Source: Triops longicaudatus
Taxonomy: Eukaryota; Arthropoda; Branchiopoda; Notostraca; Triopsidae
Direction of reading: 5' to 3'
NCBI GenBank assembly: GCA_022885665.1
Contig: JAGQDJ010000223.1
Location: 1-64,000, forward strand
Length of the DNA: 64,000 nt
Shown here: positions 12,401 through 24,500 of the stretch, piece after piece
How the letters are laid out: each line of letters starts with the position of its first letter
Position numbering within the stretch: position 1 is the stretch's first letter
The notes under the pieces: generated by a model
The model's input: only the letters and a program-made list of their open reading frames with translations
Told to the model about the DNA's origin: nothing
Databases searched by the model: none
Made by a program: the position numbers and the translations under genes

Positions 12401-14804
12401 CAAGGGCTTCGTTAATCCTCCTGCCTTTTGTAAACCGCCGCGAACCAACATAAAAACATAAAACGCGCTACGTAGCTTTACGCGACAACTTAAAGCGACA
12501 TGCGCAAGTGTTTCGTGTTTTGACAACAAAATCGGCCATTACACCTTTAAGTTTCCTAACAGTTCATGTGATCTTAACACAGTGAAAGAAGTTATTCTCC
12601 ATCACCTAATTATCTTTCTGTGGAAATCCTTATTTACTTTCAGCATATTTCCCGACAAATGTTTCAAAAGCTATCGACAATGTGAATTACAGTATGTCAT
12701 TACTCGAAGATTCCTTATTTCACCCAAAGTTGGGTAATTCACCTGAAGTTTCGGGATGCAGTACCTTACCATCTGCGCTACAGTGGGATTAGGCTATTGC
12801 TTCATTACTCCCAGGTCAAACACTGACAGAGATTGATAAGGGCTGAAACTGAACGCGAAATGCGCGCAAACAACTCCTCAAAGTCACAAAACCCGTTTCC
12901 TCCCACCTGAAGAAAAACGACGCCACATTAACCATCTAATATCCCGTTCAGCTAAGCATCCATTAGCATATAACCCGTTAAAATTGACAAATGTTCCACA
13001 ACTTTGCGACTCTAATTTTACCTTTAGTTCTTCCCGGTGCTACAACAGCTAGCCTTCAACTGGTTTACATCTTAACTGAGCTTGATTGGACTCAATTAAG
13101 ATGTCGTAAAAATGGGAGCAACAGCACAATCTTCCAACCACCAGCTTACGAGAGGTCAAGAGAAGCTATCTGGCAATAGCCTCAAGGCAGCATTTTACAC
13201 CACAATGTACAATCAGGCGCCCTGCCCCCGGCTGTAGCTTAGAGGAAGGGAGCAAAAACCGGGGTGGAGAGAAAAAGAGTCAGAGGGGATTTTACGAAAA
13301 ACCCACTTCCGGTGGGAAACGTCAACGTAATGCCGACAAATGGGAGGCTCCGTAAGCCCGAAGACAGCCTGAGACGACCAGCAGGACTCCCTACGACAGA
13401 AACTTTTGACTCCCCGTAGCATAATCCCCAGAAGATTTGGGCAACGCTAAGGTATCCGCTACGGAAACAAAGGATGGGTTTCTTTTTAAAGGACTCCGGG
13501 ATCCGTTCAAGTCCCTTTATATAGCTTACCATAACAGTGCCTACTTATTCAGCGAGGTTGCAGAGGAGGTAACATGATGAACAGTACCGGAGTGTGAAAG
13601 ATGCTGTCGACGACATGAAGAGGTTCAATATGCCCCCAAAACTTACAAAAATCCTTTTTCCTTTGGGGGAAAGGTTTAAATTTAGGCCATGAAAAATGCA
13701 CGTACCACAACACGACGCCTTTTTTTCGGTATGATGTTAAAATAAGCTTTAAAAGACTGAAGGCGTTTTCTTGCACGGTTGAAGACAAGACAGTTAGAAG
13801 ATCAACAGTCTTAAGGATGAGAGCTGGACGGGAATAGAATAGGAAGCTGTGAGTGATGAGTTATTGGAATGTAAGCGAACAGGCAACTTATGAGGCTGCA
13901 AGCGCCTTTTTTAACACCTTTAGCTTGCTGAAGCCGTGTTTGCAGTTGCAGAGTTTTTGTTATGAATATATAAGACTAAAGGAAGTTTGGAGGGGGTTCG
14001 TAAACCCGTCTAGGAGTAGCATAACTCGCCTGATTCTATTACATTCCTCCCAGGAAGTTGACCTTCATTCTCTTAACATTCGGGATAACTTACTTTACAT
14101 TATTAGGACGTAATCCACATGAGTTAAACCAAATACTGGAGACATAGTGACAGCCACTACACCACTACATAAAGAGTTGCAAGCCGCACCACAGACAAGA
14201 AAAAAGAACACCCAAAAACAAATTAGACACAAACACAGCCCCTCCAAACAGTCACATTCCGATTCCTGAACTGATGGGAACCCGACTCCACGCCAAACAA
14301 TGGCCGCCCTGTCTTTCGTTCCCTAAGGCACCCACACAACGAACCAATCAACAGGCCCTGTTAGGGCGCTAGGTTTAAAACAAGTAAAATTCCTAAAGCC
14401 GTCTGGTGGAAATAGCTATCATTCCTTAAATTTCCTTTATGATATTTATTATAGTAAGATCTTTACAAATACAAAATCGCGAAACTGACCGAAGGAAAGT
14501 TTAATTATATTCTATGTTAAATTATCACATAACAATAGTTTTTATTAATTCATTATACTATCCTATATGGGGTATAAGTGATTATACAGATGTTATTTTA
14601 AAAATATGTAGTGTTACTGTTGTAAGTATTCAGTCATAATCCGATTCTCCTCTAAAATCGCCCTAGGCGAAGACTTTAAAATGGGTCTCAATTTCTGAAT
14701 GGATCTGCCACCTAGTGGCAAATGTTTGAAATTTCAATGGCTACGGCTTGCGACATTTGCTGGGGCTGATTTCTTTTGTTGATCAGCGTGTAAACTTTGA
14801 TACC
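9497..14804. other. 5.3-kb spacer between SIPA1L and SNW1
   Basis: This must contain the SIPA1L promoter (transcribed leftward) and the SNW1 promoter (transcribed rightward). Scattered open frames of 60-125 codons show no recognisable domain. The longest, 9746-10123 (+), has no early ATG; its first methionine is well inside. I found no RNA gene or clear repeat. Confidence 0.5.
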
Positions 14805-16883
14805 ATGTCGCTTTTATCAAGGTATTTAGGATACTGTTTTGTTACATTCTAAATAGTAATATTTTTTTAGAGTTCTGCCTGCGCCAAGCAAAGTGCCATG
14901 GGATAGAGAAGTGGAAGACTACAAGAAGAAAGCTGAAGCTGCTCAAAATCAAAATACTTCTCTTGTTCTCGCAACCAAAGGCGCTCCTCCTTATGGCCAG
15001 CGACATGGATGGATGCCACGCACAACAGACGTATTAATATTGCATTAAAAGATATTACAGTTAATATAAATGTGTGGAAATAGGATTTTGGTGACGGTGG
15101 TGCTTTCCCAGAAATTCACGCTGCACAGTATCCGTTGGATATGGGGCGTAAGGATAAGCCTGGTACCAATAACGCTCTTGCAGTTCAGTTAGACGCAGAA
15201 GGCAAGATCAAATACGATCTTTTGGCTCGTCAAGGGCACGACAAAAAGACGGTATTCACGAAGAAATTGTTTCGTACCTTCCTTGTTTCGAACAACAGGT
15301 TTTCGTTGTAGATTGTCTATTCCAAGTTTACCGACTTACTACCCAGTGAAGTTACCAACGAGGATGATCCTTCCTTACACCGTCCTGATGAAGAAGCCAT
15401 ACAGGACATTACGGAAAAAACGCGAGCAGCCTTAGAAAGATTAACGCAGAGCAAAGTAGCATCAGCCTTGCCAGTTAGAGCAGCAGAAAAGCAAGCTCCC
15501 GCCCAGTTTATCCGTTACACCCCAGCTCAGCAAGGTGTTGCATACGCATCGGGCTCTAAGCAGCGTATAATCCGTATGGTAGAAGCCCAAAAAGATCCTA
15601 TGTCTCCTCCTCGATTTAAGTAAGCTCTCGCAGTTTACTTACATTGGATACATAAAAATATATTTTTTTTTTTTATTAGAATCAATCAGAAAATTCCACG
15701 AGGTCCGCCATCTCCTCCAGCGCCGGTCATGCATTCCCCGACACGAAAAGTGACAGTTAAAGAACAGCAAGAATGGAAAATTCCTCCTTGCATATCGAAC
15801 TGGAAAAACGCCAAAGTACCTTTTGCACATCTCTTGAACAAGCTTTAAAAAATTTGTTCTTTAGGGTTACACGATCCCGTTGGATAAACGTTTGGCAGCC
15901 GATGGGCGTGGCTTGCAGCAAGTGCACATAAATGAAAACTTCGCCAAGTTGTCCGAATCGTTGTACATTGCAGACAGAAAAGCTCGCGAAGCAGTAGAAA
16001 TGCGCGCACAGCTGGAGAAGAAACTGGCCCAGAAAGAAAAGGAGAAAAAGGAAGACACTTTGCGTCAGTTGGCCCAGCGTGTTCGAGAAGAACGTGCCGG
16101 GTTGAGAACTGCTGGCCCATCAAATGCAGGTACAAGACATGAAAGATAAATTATATTCCTATGTTTTATTTTGTCTTTATTTATCGTTTGTCGATTTAGC
16201 TCCTGAAGAGGTTCGAGAGCGCGACGAATTGCGTCAGGAACGTCATCGCGAGCGCCAACGCGAAAGGAACTTGAATCGCAACGCGCCGGATAAGAAGTAC
16301 TTCCATTTCCTTATTATAAATTAAATTTAATAGAGAAACTGTCTTACAGATCGAAATTTGATCGCCAGCGCGAGCGTGACATCAGTGAACAAATTGCTTT
16401 GGGCCTCCCAGTTCGTGGGTCGAGTACTGGAGAAGTGCTCTACGATCATCGTTTGTTGAATCAGGCTCAAGGCATGGATAGCGGTTTTGGAGATGACGAA
16501 ACATACGGTGTGTACGACAAGCCGTGGCGCGATTCAGGCAGCATGGCAAGCAATTTGTATCGGCCACAGAAGAATATGGATAAGGACCTTTATGGCGACG
16601 ATTTAGACAAGCTGATGAGCAGTAAACGGTAATTCATAAACTGGTGTTACGATCACCTTTTAAATTGCGTATTGTCTATTTTCTTTCTAGGTTTGTGCCA
16701 GACAAGGAGTTCAGTGGAACGGATCGTGCTGCCGGGCGTGCTGGACCAGTCCAGTTCGAAAAGGAAGAGGATCCTTTCGGTTTGGATAAATTTTTGACCG
16801 AAGCTAGGCATGCCAGCAAGCGCGCCGGAGGAGAAGACCGAGACAAGGACAAAGACAAAGAAAAACGCCGCCGTCGAGACTAG
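14805..16883 (+). CDS. SNW1: SNW domain-containing protein 1 (SKIP/Prp45)
   Basis: Nine exons: 14805-14821, 14871-15030, 15084-15251, 15312-15619, 15680-15815, 15865-16129, 16200-16296, 16350-16628, 16691-16883. Total 540 residues; human SNW1 is 536. The 17-base first exon encodes MSLLS plus part of an Arg codon. The SKIP/SNW domain is very well conserved: PPYGQRHGW, FGDGGAFPEIH, AQYPLDMGRK, IRYTPAQQGV, the signature IPRGPPSPPAPVMHSP, WKIPPCISNWKNAKGYTIPL and DKRLAADGRG. The C-terminal half is charged (RER repeats) and carries MDSGFG, DKDLYGDDLD and FVPDKEFSG. The protein is a core component of the Bact/C spliceosome and a transcription coregulator; this is known for the family. Introns are 49-70 bp. 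Confidence 0.97.
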
Positions 16884-17322
16884 TGTTTTGTAGCAAATCA
16901 ATGTTACTTTTCTTGGTTCCGGGTAACATTTCAGTCTGTTAAGCTGTGTGTGAAACCTTTTCGCGAATCTGTGAGCATGAGAAAAATCCTAAGAAAATTC
17001 ACTTCTGAAACGTGTTCAGTTGCAACTGAAGTATTTTTTACATCTGTTTTTCTTCTTGGACTAGTACAAGGATTTGTCATTAAGCCTTGTGCCTTGCTGA
17101 TAAATACGTTTGTTCTCTCAATTTATTTATATAAAATTCGAAATTCCTCTGAAGCATTGATTTCCAGGAGCGCGTCCCATGAACAAAACTGGGTTACTGG
17201 ACCAAGTCCTCTGTATTAATTATAAAAATTTTAGCAAATTACATTCTTCTTTGGTTTCTGTGTTAGCGAAGTGAATTGTATAGGGTCTGTAGAGCCATAT
17301 AACCAAACTCGCTTTTCTTTCA

Positions 17323-17328
17323 AATAAA
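17323..17328 (+). promoter_or_regulatory. Possible SNW1 poly(A) signal
   Basis: AATAAA lies about 440 bp after the SNW1 stop codon, and is the first canonical hexamer I noticed on this strand downstream of the gene. Its use is not shown by the sequence. Confidence 0.35.
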
Positions 17329-17999
17329 GGAGGCAGAGATAAAAAAATGCACTGGCTAATAGCAGTGAAGCTAAAAAACCTGGCACGCGTGGGATTATAA
17401 GCTTAGAGTTCTTACAGCGAAGACTTCCATTATCCAGCAGTGCAAGTGAAGCCTGACCGATTTATTTATATTTTTTTTTCGGACGGTATCTTAAATAATA
17501 GTATTTGACATTTCTCACCTTATTTCTTAATGATGTGGTTAAACAATGATTCCACTGTTCTTGGGAATTGTGCGTTAGAAGTACTGAGAGGCTAACTGTA
17601 CTATCCTTTCCTAATTTCTCGGCATTTCGTATTTAAATTTTTAAGACTACGTGCCGGTAAACAAAGAAGGAACGTCCTGGCAACAAGTATAAAGACTGTC
17701 TTGCGATTTAAACTTTCGGCGTATCAGTTAACATAGGCTGATTTCTGTAATCGCTGTTGAGAGTACCGGAGCTCTACGTTAGGCACTACGTGGTATAGCT
17801 TCATCTGCAGGGGTCTCTATTTCAGAAGAAAAGATCATAGTCTCAGTTTTGGCATAAGGCTGGCATGTTTATTGAAGTGTAGCAAACACACGCAAAAAAT
17901 GTCAGACGTCCTGAGTACACCGGTTTGGAATGACTTTGGTGGCTGCTGGCTTTTTAGTCAAGTGAGGCAGCTTGTACCGAATCCACTGTAAGGTTTTAT

Positions 18000-20009
18000 T
18001 CAAACGTTAGACTTTAATGAAGTAAATGTTGGAGCTGTTACCATGCTGTAGAAAATAGAAAAGATAACAACAGTAAACGCCGTGAGGATCGGGCTGTATT
18101 TCAGTATCAAGGATGCGTAAGTTATACATGACGGTGGCAGCAATGCGGTGACGTTGAAAACTCCCGTAGTGAGAACCACCATATACGGTAATGAACACAG
18201 TAGTTCCAGAGTCAAGTTCACCAACGTAATCTAATTACGTTCAATTAGTCGACATTTCTGGAAATATTCAATGTAAAAGAATTTACCAAAGTTACTGTCA
18301 CGTTGGAAGAGCGTCTTAGTTGGTCTTTATATAAATATAAGTGTGTGTCAATTGGACGTTGGCCTTCGTGGTTCAAAATACGAACCTGGCGCAGGCACTC
18401 TTGAATTATAAAAGGTACCTTTGACCACGTTAATACAAGGCATCTCACGATAAACGCAAGAAAAGTTAATATGTAAACTACGAGTCGGAACTCGTGAGTC
18501 GTGAAATTCATAGAACACCTAAGAAATACAGAAAAACCACGTTGTAAAAACTATTAATACAACATCACGAACATAGCCCACTTCCTACAACCTGAGTTTT
18601 AAAAATCAGTCTTTCGCCACTAAACTTTATTTTAATTGATTGAAGAAGTAGTAGCACAACTAATTATTAATTAACAGTATTAGTCGCTCCAGATTACTAT
18701 TTCGTCTCGGCGCGGGTCATTTAGGTAATCTATGCTAGGTTAGTTGCATTGCACTTATTCTTAGTAAGAAGAACTTTGGTACGAAATGCACTTCGGTACG
18801 AAGTCAGATGGTAGGAAGTGACGTGCCCTCGTCAAAGACGCTCGAACACTTTCGCTCTACTACAATTGACAAGCCTGTGTGAACACTTTGTGTAATAAAT
18901 TAACACAAATGTTCGAACAGAACTTTTCCAAGCCTAACGGTCGTCACTTACAATGATACAAAAGCTAAAGCACCGACACTCAACTCTTTGAATTTTACAA
19001 AGGAAACAAAAACAAGTTAAATTTGATGTTCTATTGTGACCCAGTCCTTAATCTGTTGAAACAAATAGGGAAGATCTAGTTTTCCGTCTCAGCCAGTTAA
19101 TCTTTTTTCCCTACTGTGCATGCAAACAAAGTGCTCGTTGGATGGCCAAGGCAGTTTTTCAATCAATGGATGTCATCTCGGACCAAATTTAGTTCGTGTA
19201 CTAACGGAGAATGAAAGAACATTGATGCTTTTGCAACTAAACAAACTGTTCTAAACTGGGTAGACGAATCTGAAATAGACTATGTTCGAGTAAAATCGTA
19301 TAAATCTTAATACTTGACAAATACATCCAATGTAATATTTTTTTATGATTGACCCAGAGAAATTCGAAAATAAAAAAAAAAAATCATACGTGAGTCCGAC
19401 GCCTTCTTGTACGTAATTTGACCACACATCCCAAAACGGCAGAAAACATAGAAAACAGCTCACAATGATGCTTGTAATTAGACTTTTTATAATGGGCTGC
19501 CATCTCCATAATTGTGGGCGGTATCGATTTTTGGAGACACGATATCTTAAACGCGAGTTCATTAAGTTCACGTGGCATTTTAAAACCCAAAGCACTGTTC
19601 CTGCAATAAGCGAAATACGAATTAGCACACATTGCTGAAGGTTTTTTGTAACACACACTTACCTTACCTAACAATGCTTGAACTCGACAATCGAGTGACA
19701 CGGGAACTCCTATATTAAATCCCAATAGTTTTTTAACTATTGTAGGATACTGTGTAAAAATAATTAGAAGTTGAACACAAGAACCGAATGCAAAACCAAA
19801 GTTGTGCCAGCCACGCAGACGTGCAACACACGCCACTGCAACTATGGTGCTCAAATGTACACCGATTGCCAGAGGACCTAACAGAACAATGCAAGACACT
19901 TGTAAAGCGTTGGAAATAAATACAGAAAAACTTGTAAAACGTTTGTTGTTATACCTAACACCACAAGAGTATAGCCACCGACAACTACCCATAGTGCGGA
20001 TGTTAACAT
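18000..20009 (-). CDS. Candidate multi-pass membrane protein, possibly a divergent rhodopsin-like GPCR
   Basis: I do not recognise a clear orthologue. On the minus strand several hydrophobic stretches follow one another. From an ATG at 20009 comes a TM1-like segment containing VVLGITTNVLQVFLYL. A 217-codon open frame (19384-20037) then has PLAIGVHLSTIVAVACVARL and CVQLLIIFTQ. Another frame has IIKSLITSIIVSCFLCFLPF near 19430-19500. Around 18510 there is FRLVVYILTFLAFIVRCLVL, and near 18025-18240 a final pair ends in SPILTAFTVVIFSIFYSMV and a short tail. An AATAAA overlaps the stop. The order resembles a seven-helix receptor, but DRY and NPxxY motifs are not clear and the exon chain cannot be closed in one frame. 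It may be a pseudogene or chance AT-rich hydrophobicity. Confidence 0.25.
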
Positions 20010-21545
20010 AACTTTGTTCCATCGGGGTTATCAACACATATCGTAAAATGTTTTTATTTTTTATTACTTTGCGAAAGTAAAACTGAGACTAGTCTTGTAA
20101 GCGTGACACGAGTAAGTGAAATGATCGGCAGATTTTTCGAGAGGTTTCGCGCTTAAAGGTCTTGCTGAGACGTTCTAATAAGATTACGTCAACAAGGAAA
20201 TAGCTTTGGATAGGCTTCTGATGTATTATGTCCCCCAAAAAACAGTGTGTTCCCAAAAATATAAACAACCATCCTTATTGCAGGTATGCAATTTTCAATC
20301 GAGTCGGATGCAACTATACGTTGTATAACCATGACATGTGATCATGCCAAGGCTGAGACTTGCATGCCCAGTTTCTGGCTGATAGACAACAAAGGCAACA
20401 GTCGAGAGATCACTTGCTTGGAACTCTTTGAAGGTCGAAATCTTTTGATCTAAGTAGGAGTTGAATCCCACAGTGCAACTTGTGGTTCACGTCCATAATT
20501 TCCAAACTACGAAACCGTTCGCGTATCCTTTTTTCTAACTTTGGGACATTAAAATCGAAACCGGCGTTTTCCGCTGCAAGAAGGAAAGTGGTTTCTAGCC
20601 CCTACTAACCTCAAGGATAGGGGCAACGAACCAATTGAGGTTTTTATTAATAGCTACGAAAAAGAACCACATGGAGTTCGCACTCTTTTCTGTGTTTGAC
20701 ATTCTTAAAGAACCACAAATGTACTTCAATGACGCAAAGCATTATTTTACATAAACCACGAATCTTCTGTCCTTGAACTAGGGCTTTGACTTGTTTTAGA
20801 CCTTGACGAATTCCCAAGGAGTCTTCTCCAACTCCAGTGCCCTCGTGGCTCACAAGCCCGAGAGTGAAATTGAAAAACAATTGACCATGATCTTGACGAC
20901 TTCACAATGGAAACTCTGTAGTAAACACGTATTGTACTGCGTGCTGTAGTGCTCTCGTAGAAGATGGAAAAGGGTAGATTCTTCGGCCGACCGGGGTTTC
21001 GCCATTTCCTCAGGTGGAGGCCAACGATCGACAGAAGATGGCCTGAAAGAAACGGGTTCTTTTACCTGTAAAATACAATAATGAAGGGATAGAGCACTCT
21101 GGGGTTCATTCGGAGAGGTCGCAACCTTCACTTGTTATATTTAACCCTACGGACTACGAATAGCTGACGTCACCATAATTTGAAACGTACATAGTCTGTC
21201 TTCTTTCGTCGTCGGACCGGACCACGGTTAACAGTACCAGCCTTCCTTAAGACAAGGTAGCACATTTGAAGTTTCCTCGCTCGACTGATGTCCGTGTGGT
21301 GCCTGTGTTGCGTGAAAAATTCCAAGTGCAGCACGAAAGAGCGTCAGCTGGCTTTGACTCATGTTAGTTGTGTTTCTGGAGACCACTGGAAAGGTCAACA
21401 TCAGTAGGAGTACGGAAAATCTCAAGTGCACATTGTTTACTTCTTACTTATGATGCAGTAACCAACTGTGATTAAGTGAACCTACAAACTTAAATTTAAC
21501 TGGACGTGAAAAAATCGTTTATATATTTCTGTTGTGTTTAAAATC

Positions 21546-24500
21546 ATGTCGACGACCTCCCCGTCAGCATCCCCGGTAGACGAAGAAGACTACAGTGACA
21601 CAAATCGTCGGTTAAGATCGAAGTCGAATCACCTTTATCCATCACTGACGAACATGAATCGTGTTTTACATGTAAGCGCGCAACTTCTTAACTATTGTTG
21701 AATAACTGGTATCTCGGCAGGGAAATATTACTCCAAGGAACAAATCTTAAAAAGGCATTTTTTAGTTTCGTCGCACTACCAGCTCTTAATACATTATAGA
21801 ACGGACTATTCTCAAAAAAAAAAAAAATATCTTTTGCGAAATGGCAGGTGTTTCTGTAAAGGATTGAAAACGAATACGGCAAGACAAAATAAAGATTGAA
21901 ATAATAACGAATTGAAAGATTGAAAGAATAACGAATACGGTAAAATTAAATAAAGTACCGTTACCTAATTAATCAGAACAATAAATCTTTGTTAATTAAT
22001 GAAATAAATAACAATGAAATTTTAACATTCTTGAAGTAACCGACAGGTCATTAGCCCTTTCAGGAAGATACGGGGCTCGCACCGTAAGTTAATGAAGGCG
22101 TTTTCCTTCTGCATAACGCTTTCGAATCTCGTCACTCTAACCTTGACCTCCAACACGCGTTATGTTAATCTACGTGCTACCGTATCAACATTTCGTTTCC
22201 TCGTCACATTTTCGCAATGAAAAGGAGTACGAAAAAAAAATTCGCAGTTATCTCCGTCATCGTTTTTCCTGGTTAAAGGCGGTCGTAGACGACAATCAGC
22301 AGTTAATAAAACTTGAATTCTTTTGATTTTCGATGGTTTAGTATCCCTTGCACGAACAGGTTGATACCTTCATAAAACTCACCGATACGAAGGGTAACTG
22401 TAGGAAAAACCAAGAAACCTTGAGTCCAATGCTTGACCACGGGCTACCGCAGTTAGGTCATTACCATTCTGTGACATACAACAGCCCTCTCTGAATAGTC
22501 TCACGCATCAGGAAAGATGGCAATGACCCGCTGACGAGAAAAAATGCTCGTAACGAAAGTACTCACTAGCCATGACTAGGATGCTATTTGAGTTTAACTT
22601 TCTGTTTCCTTATAGAGCGGTTTTTCATAGCCTTAGCCTACATGAAAAGCTGTATAACTTTTATTACAAAAACGCACACGTTCATCGGGAGCGAAACGTT
22701 CCTCGAATAATAACATAGGAAACCATAACCTATTGCAGGATACAAGGTATTCCTGTAAAATCTGCATACATTAAGAGGGCGTAGATCTCGGTCTTTGCCC
22801 CTTACGGTGCATGTTATACCCTTCCGATTTTCCCAAGTTGGATAACGTTGCGTACAGTAATGCCTATTTCTCCAAACTATTCAGTAATTATTCGATGTAC
22901 ATATTCAGGGCCACGGACAATTTGACGAGTTATCGTACTGCGACACGAGTTCACCGTATTCTGGAAGCTTAATCCTGCCTTCTCCAGCACTAACTTACAG
23001 TCCACCACACGGCAATTCGCCTTGGCTGGAGGATCCTTATTTCCGAAAAGAATCAAAGAAAAAAGTGTGCAACTGGCTTGGAGCTAGTGCCATCACGCTA
23101 CTTATCCTGGGTCTGGTAGCAATAGTCGCTGTCGCAGCTTACTTAGCAAGTATGTCTTATATAGTCTTATTCCAAGCCGGTTGCTCATAGAGTTTTCATT
23201 CGTTACAGTGTTGACCAACAAGCCGGATACCGAAAAATGTAAGCGGAATAACATTTTGGGAAATGGAACTAAATACTAACAAAATATCCATACCTTAGAT
23301 GACATCGAGTTTGAAGGAAGGCTTAGGATCATAAAGGGCGATACTTACACTCATACATTGTCCAATTCTATAACTGCAGCCTATCGTACCAAGTCCGAAC
23401 GCTATCAAAGAATGGTAAGAATGCTAACATTTAACGTCAAACTAGTAAAAATTGTTTCCTCGTACAGATTGATGCAGTGTACTCGAAAAGCCATTTGAGA
23501 GACTCCTACAGACGTTCGATGGTGACTGGTTTCACCAACGGAAGCCTAATTGTAAGTTTCATGTTGTACTTCGATCGTCGGAAATTGCCAGTGTAAGTTT
23601 AAGCTTCTCATTGTTAAGAAAAAAGTCATGTAAAATTTGAAAAATTGTCCTTTAGGCAAGTCACTGGGACGGACGAAACTGTGCGCGATGTAATTATTCA
23701 GGAAGCCATGGCTATTGAACCGGTCGCCTTCACGGAAGAAATTATTGACATCGACAGCATTGTTATTCAGAGTAAGATAAACTGCTCCTGTCAAGTCTGG
23801 TACCGTAGAAAAGACACTAATTGTCTGTATTCGCTCAGGACACCTGAGAGAGGACGTCTTTTCCAGCAGGACGTCCAAGTTACAAGGGCAAGGGCCGGTG
23901 GAATTGAACCACAAATACGTAGAGCTAGACGATGTCGGCTCAAGTGAAAGGGAAATGAACATGGACACCCAACCCTCTGAATTCGATACGGCCACCCAGC
24001 AAGGTATACCCGATGCTGTAAGCTCTACGTTATCTACGACGACATCAACACCGGCATCAACGACAGTCGACAAAACAACGACCCAAAAAACTACCACGGC
24101 TGCCTCCAGCCCAGGAACTCCACCAGCAATTACCCTTCCGCCAAATGTAGCCACTGAGACACAAACTACGGTCAGTGAGCTAAATCACATTACAACACCT
24201 CACACGAACATGGGCTTGCCCTTGGCCTATGCTGACGGACCTTGGACTCCCATCACGGACCCAAAGTTAATGAACCATGAACGCAACAACCAACGCACCG
24301 AAATCCACCTCGCTCCGTTTTCTGCTAACCAGCGCCACAAAACTCTTGAAGAACACGCAAATAAGGCTACACATTCCCCATTATCATCCCAGGCAGGTTC
24401 TGTCTTGTTAGGTGAAGGTGAAAACTCACGAGTAATCGAATCTCAACCTAACACGCCACTACCCCCAGCTGTAGAAGAAGAGACCTTACACTTAGGTACT

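Larger units (their letters stand above)
16884..21545. other. Spacer with one uncertain gene
   Basis: Apart from the membrane-protein candidate at 18.0-20.0 kb, nothing here resembles a known gene. Minus-strand frames near 20650-21430 include a hydrophobic leader-like run and a Pro-rich segment, but no consistent splice chain joins them. Confidence 0.4.

Noticed and set aside
16950..17219. 89-codon plus-strand frame after SNW1
   Set aside because: It begins with GTG, not ATG, has no recognisable domain and lies where the SNW1 3' UTR should be.
20850..21131. Minus-strand frame with TLFHLLREHY, recalling the TFHLLRE motif of CRF-type hormones
   Set aside because: There is no amidation or dibasic site after it, no leader exon that joins in frame, and the rest of the sequence is unlike the family. 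Probably chance.
23552..23592. GTAAGT at 23552 as the end of the SEA-domain exon
   Set aside because: Reading through gives a good SEA strand (IVSFMLYFDRRKLPV) and the next donor, at 23593, fits the phase of the following exon.
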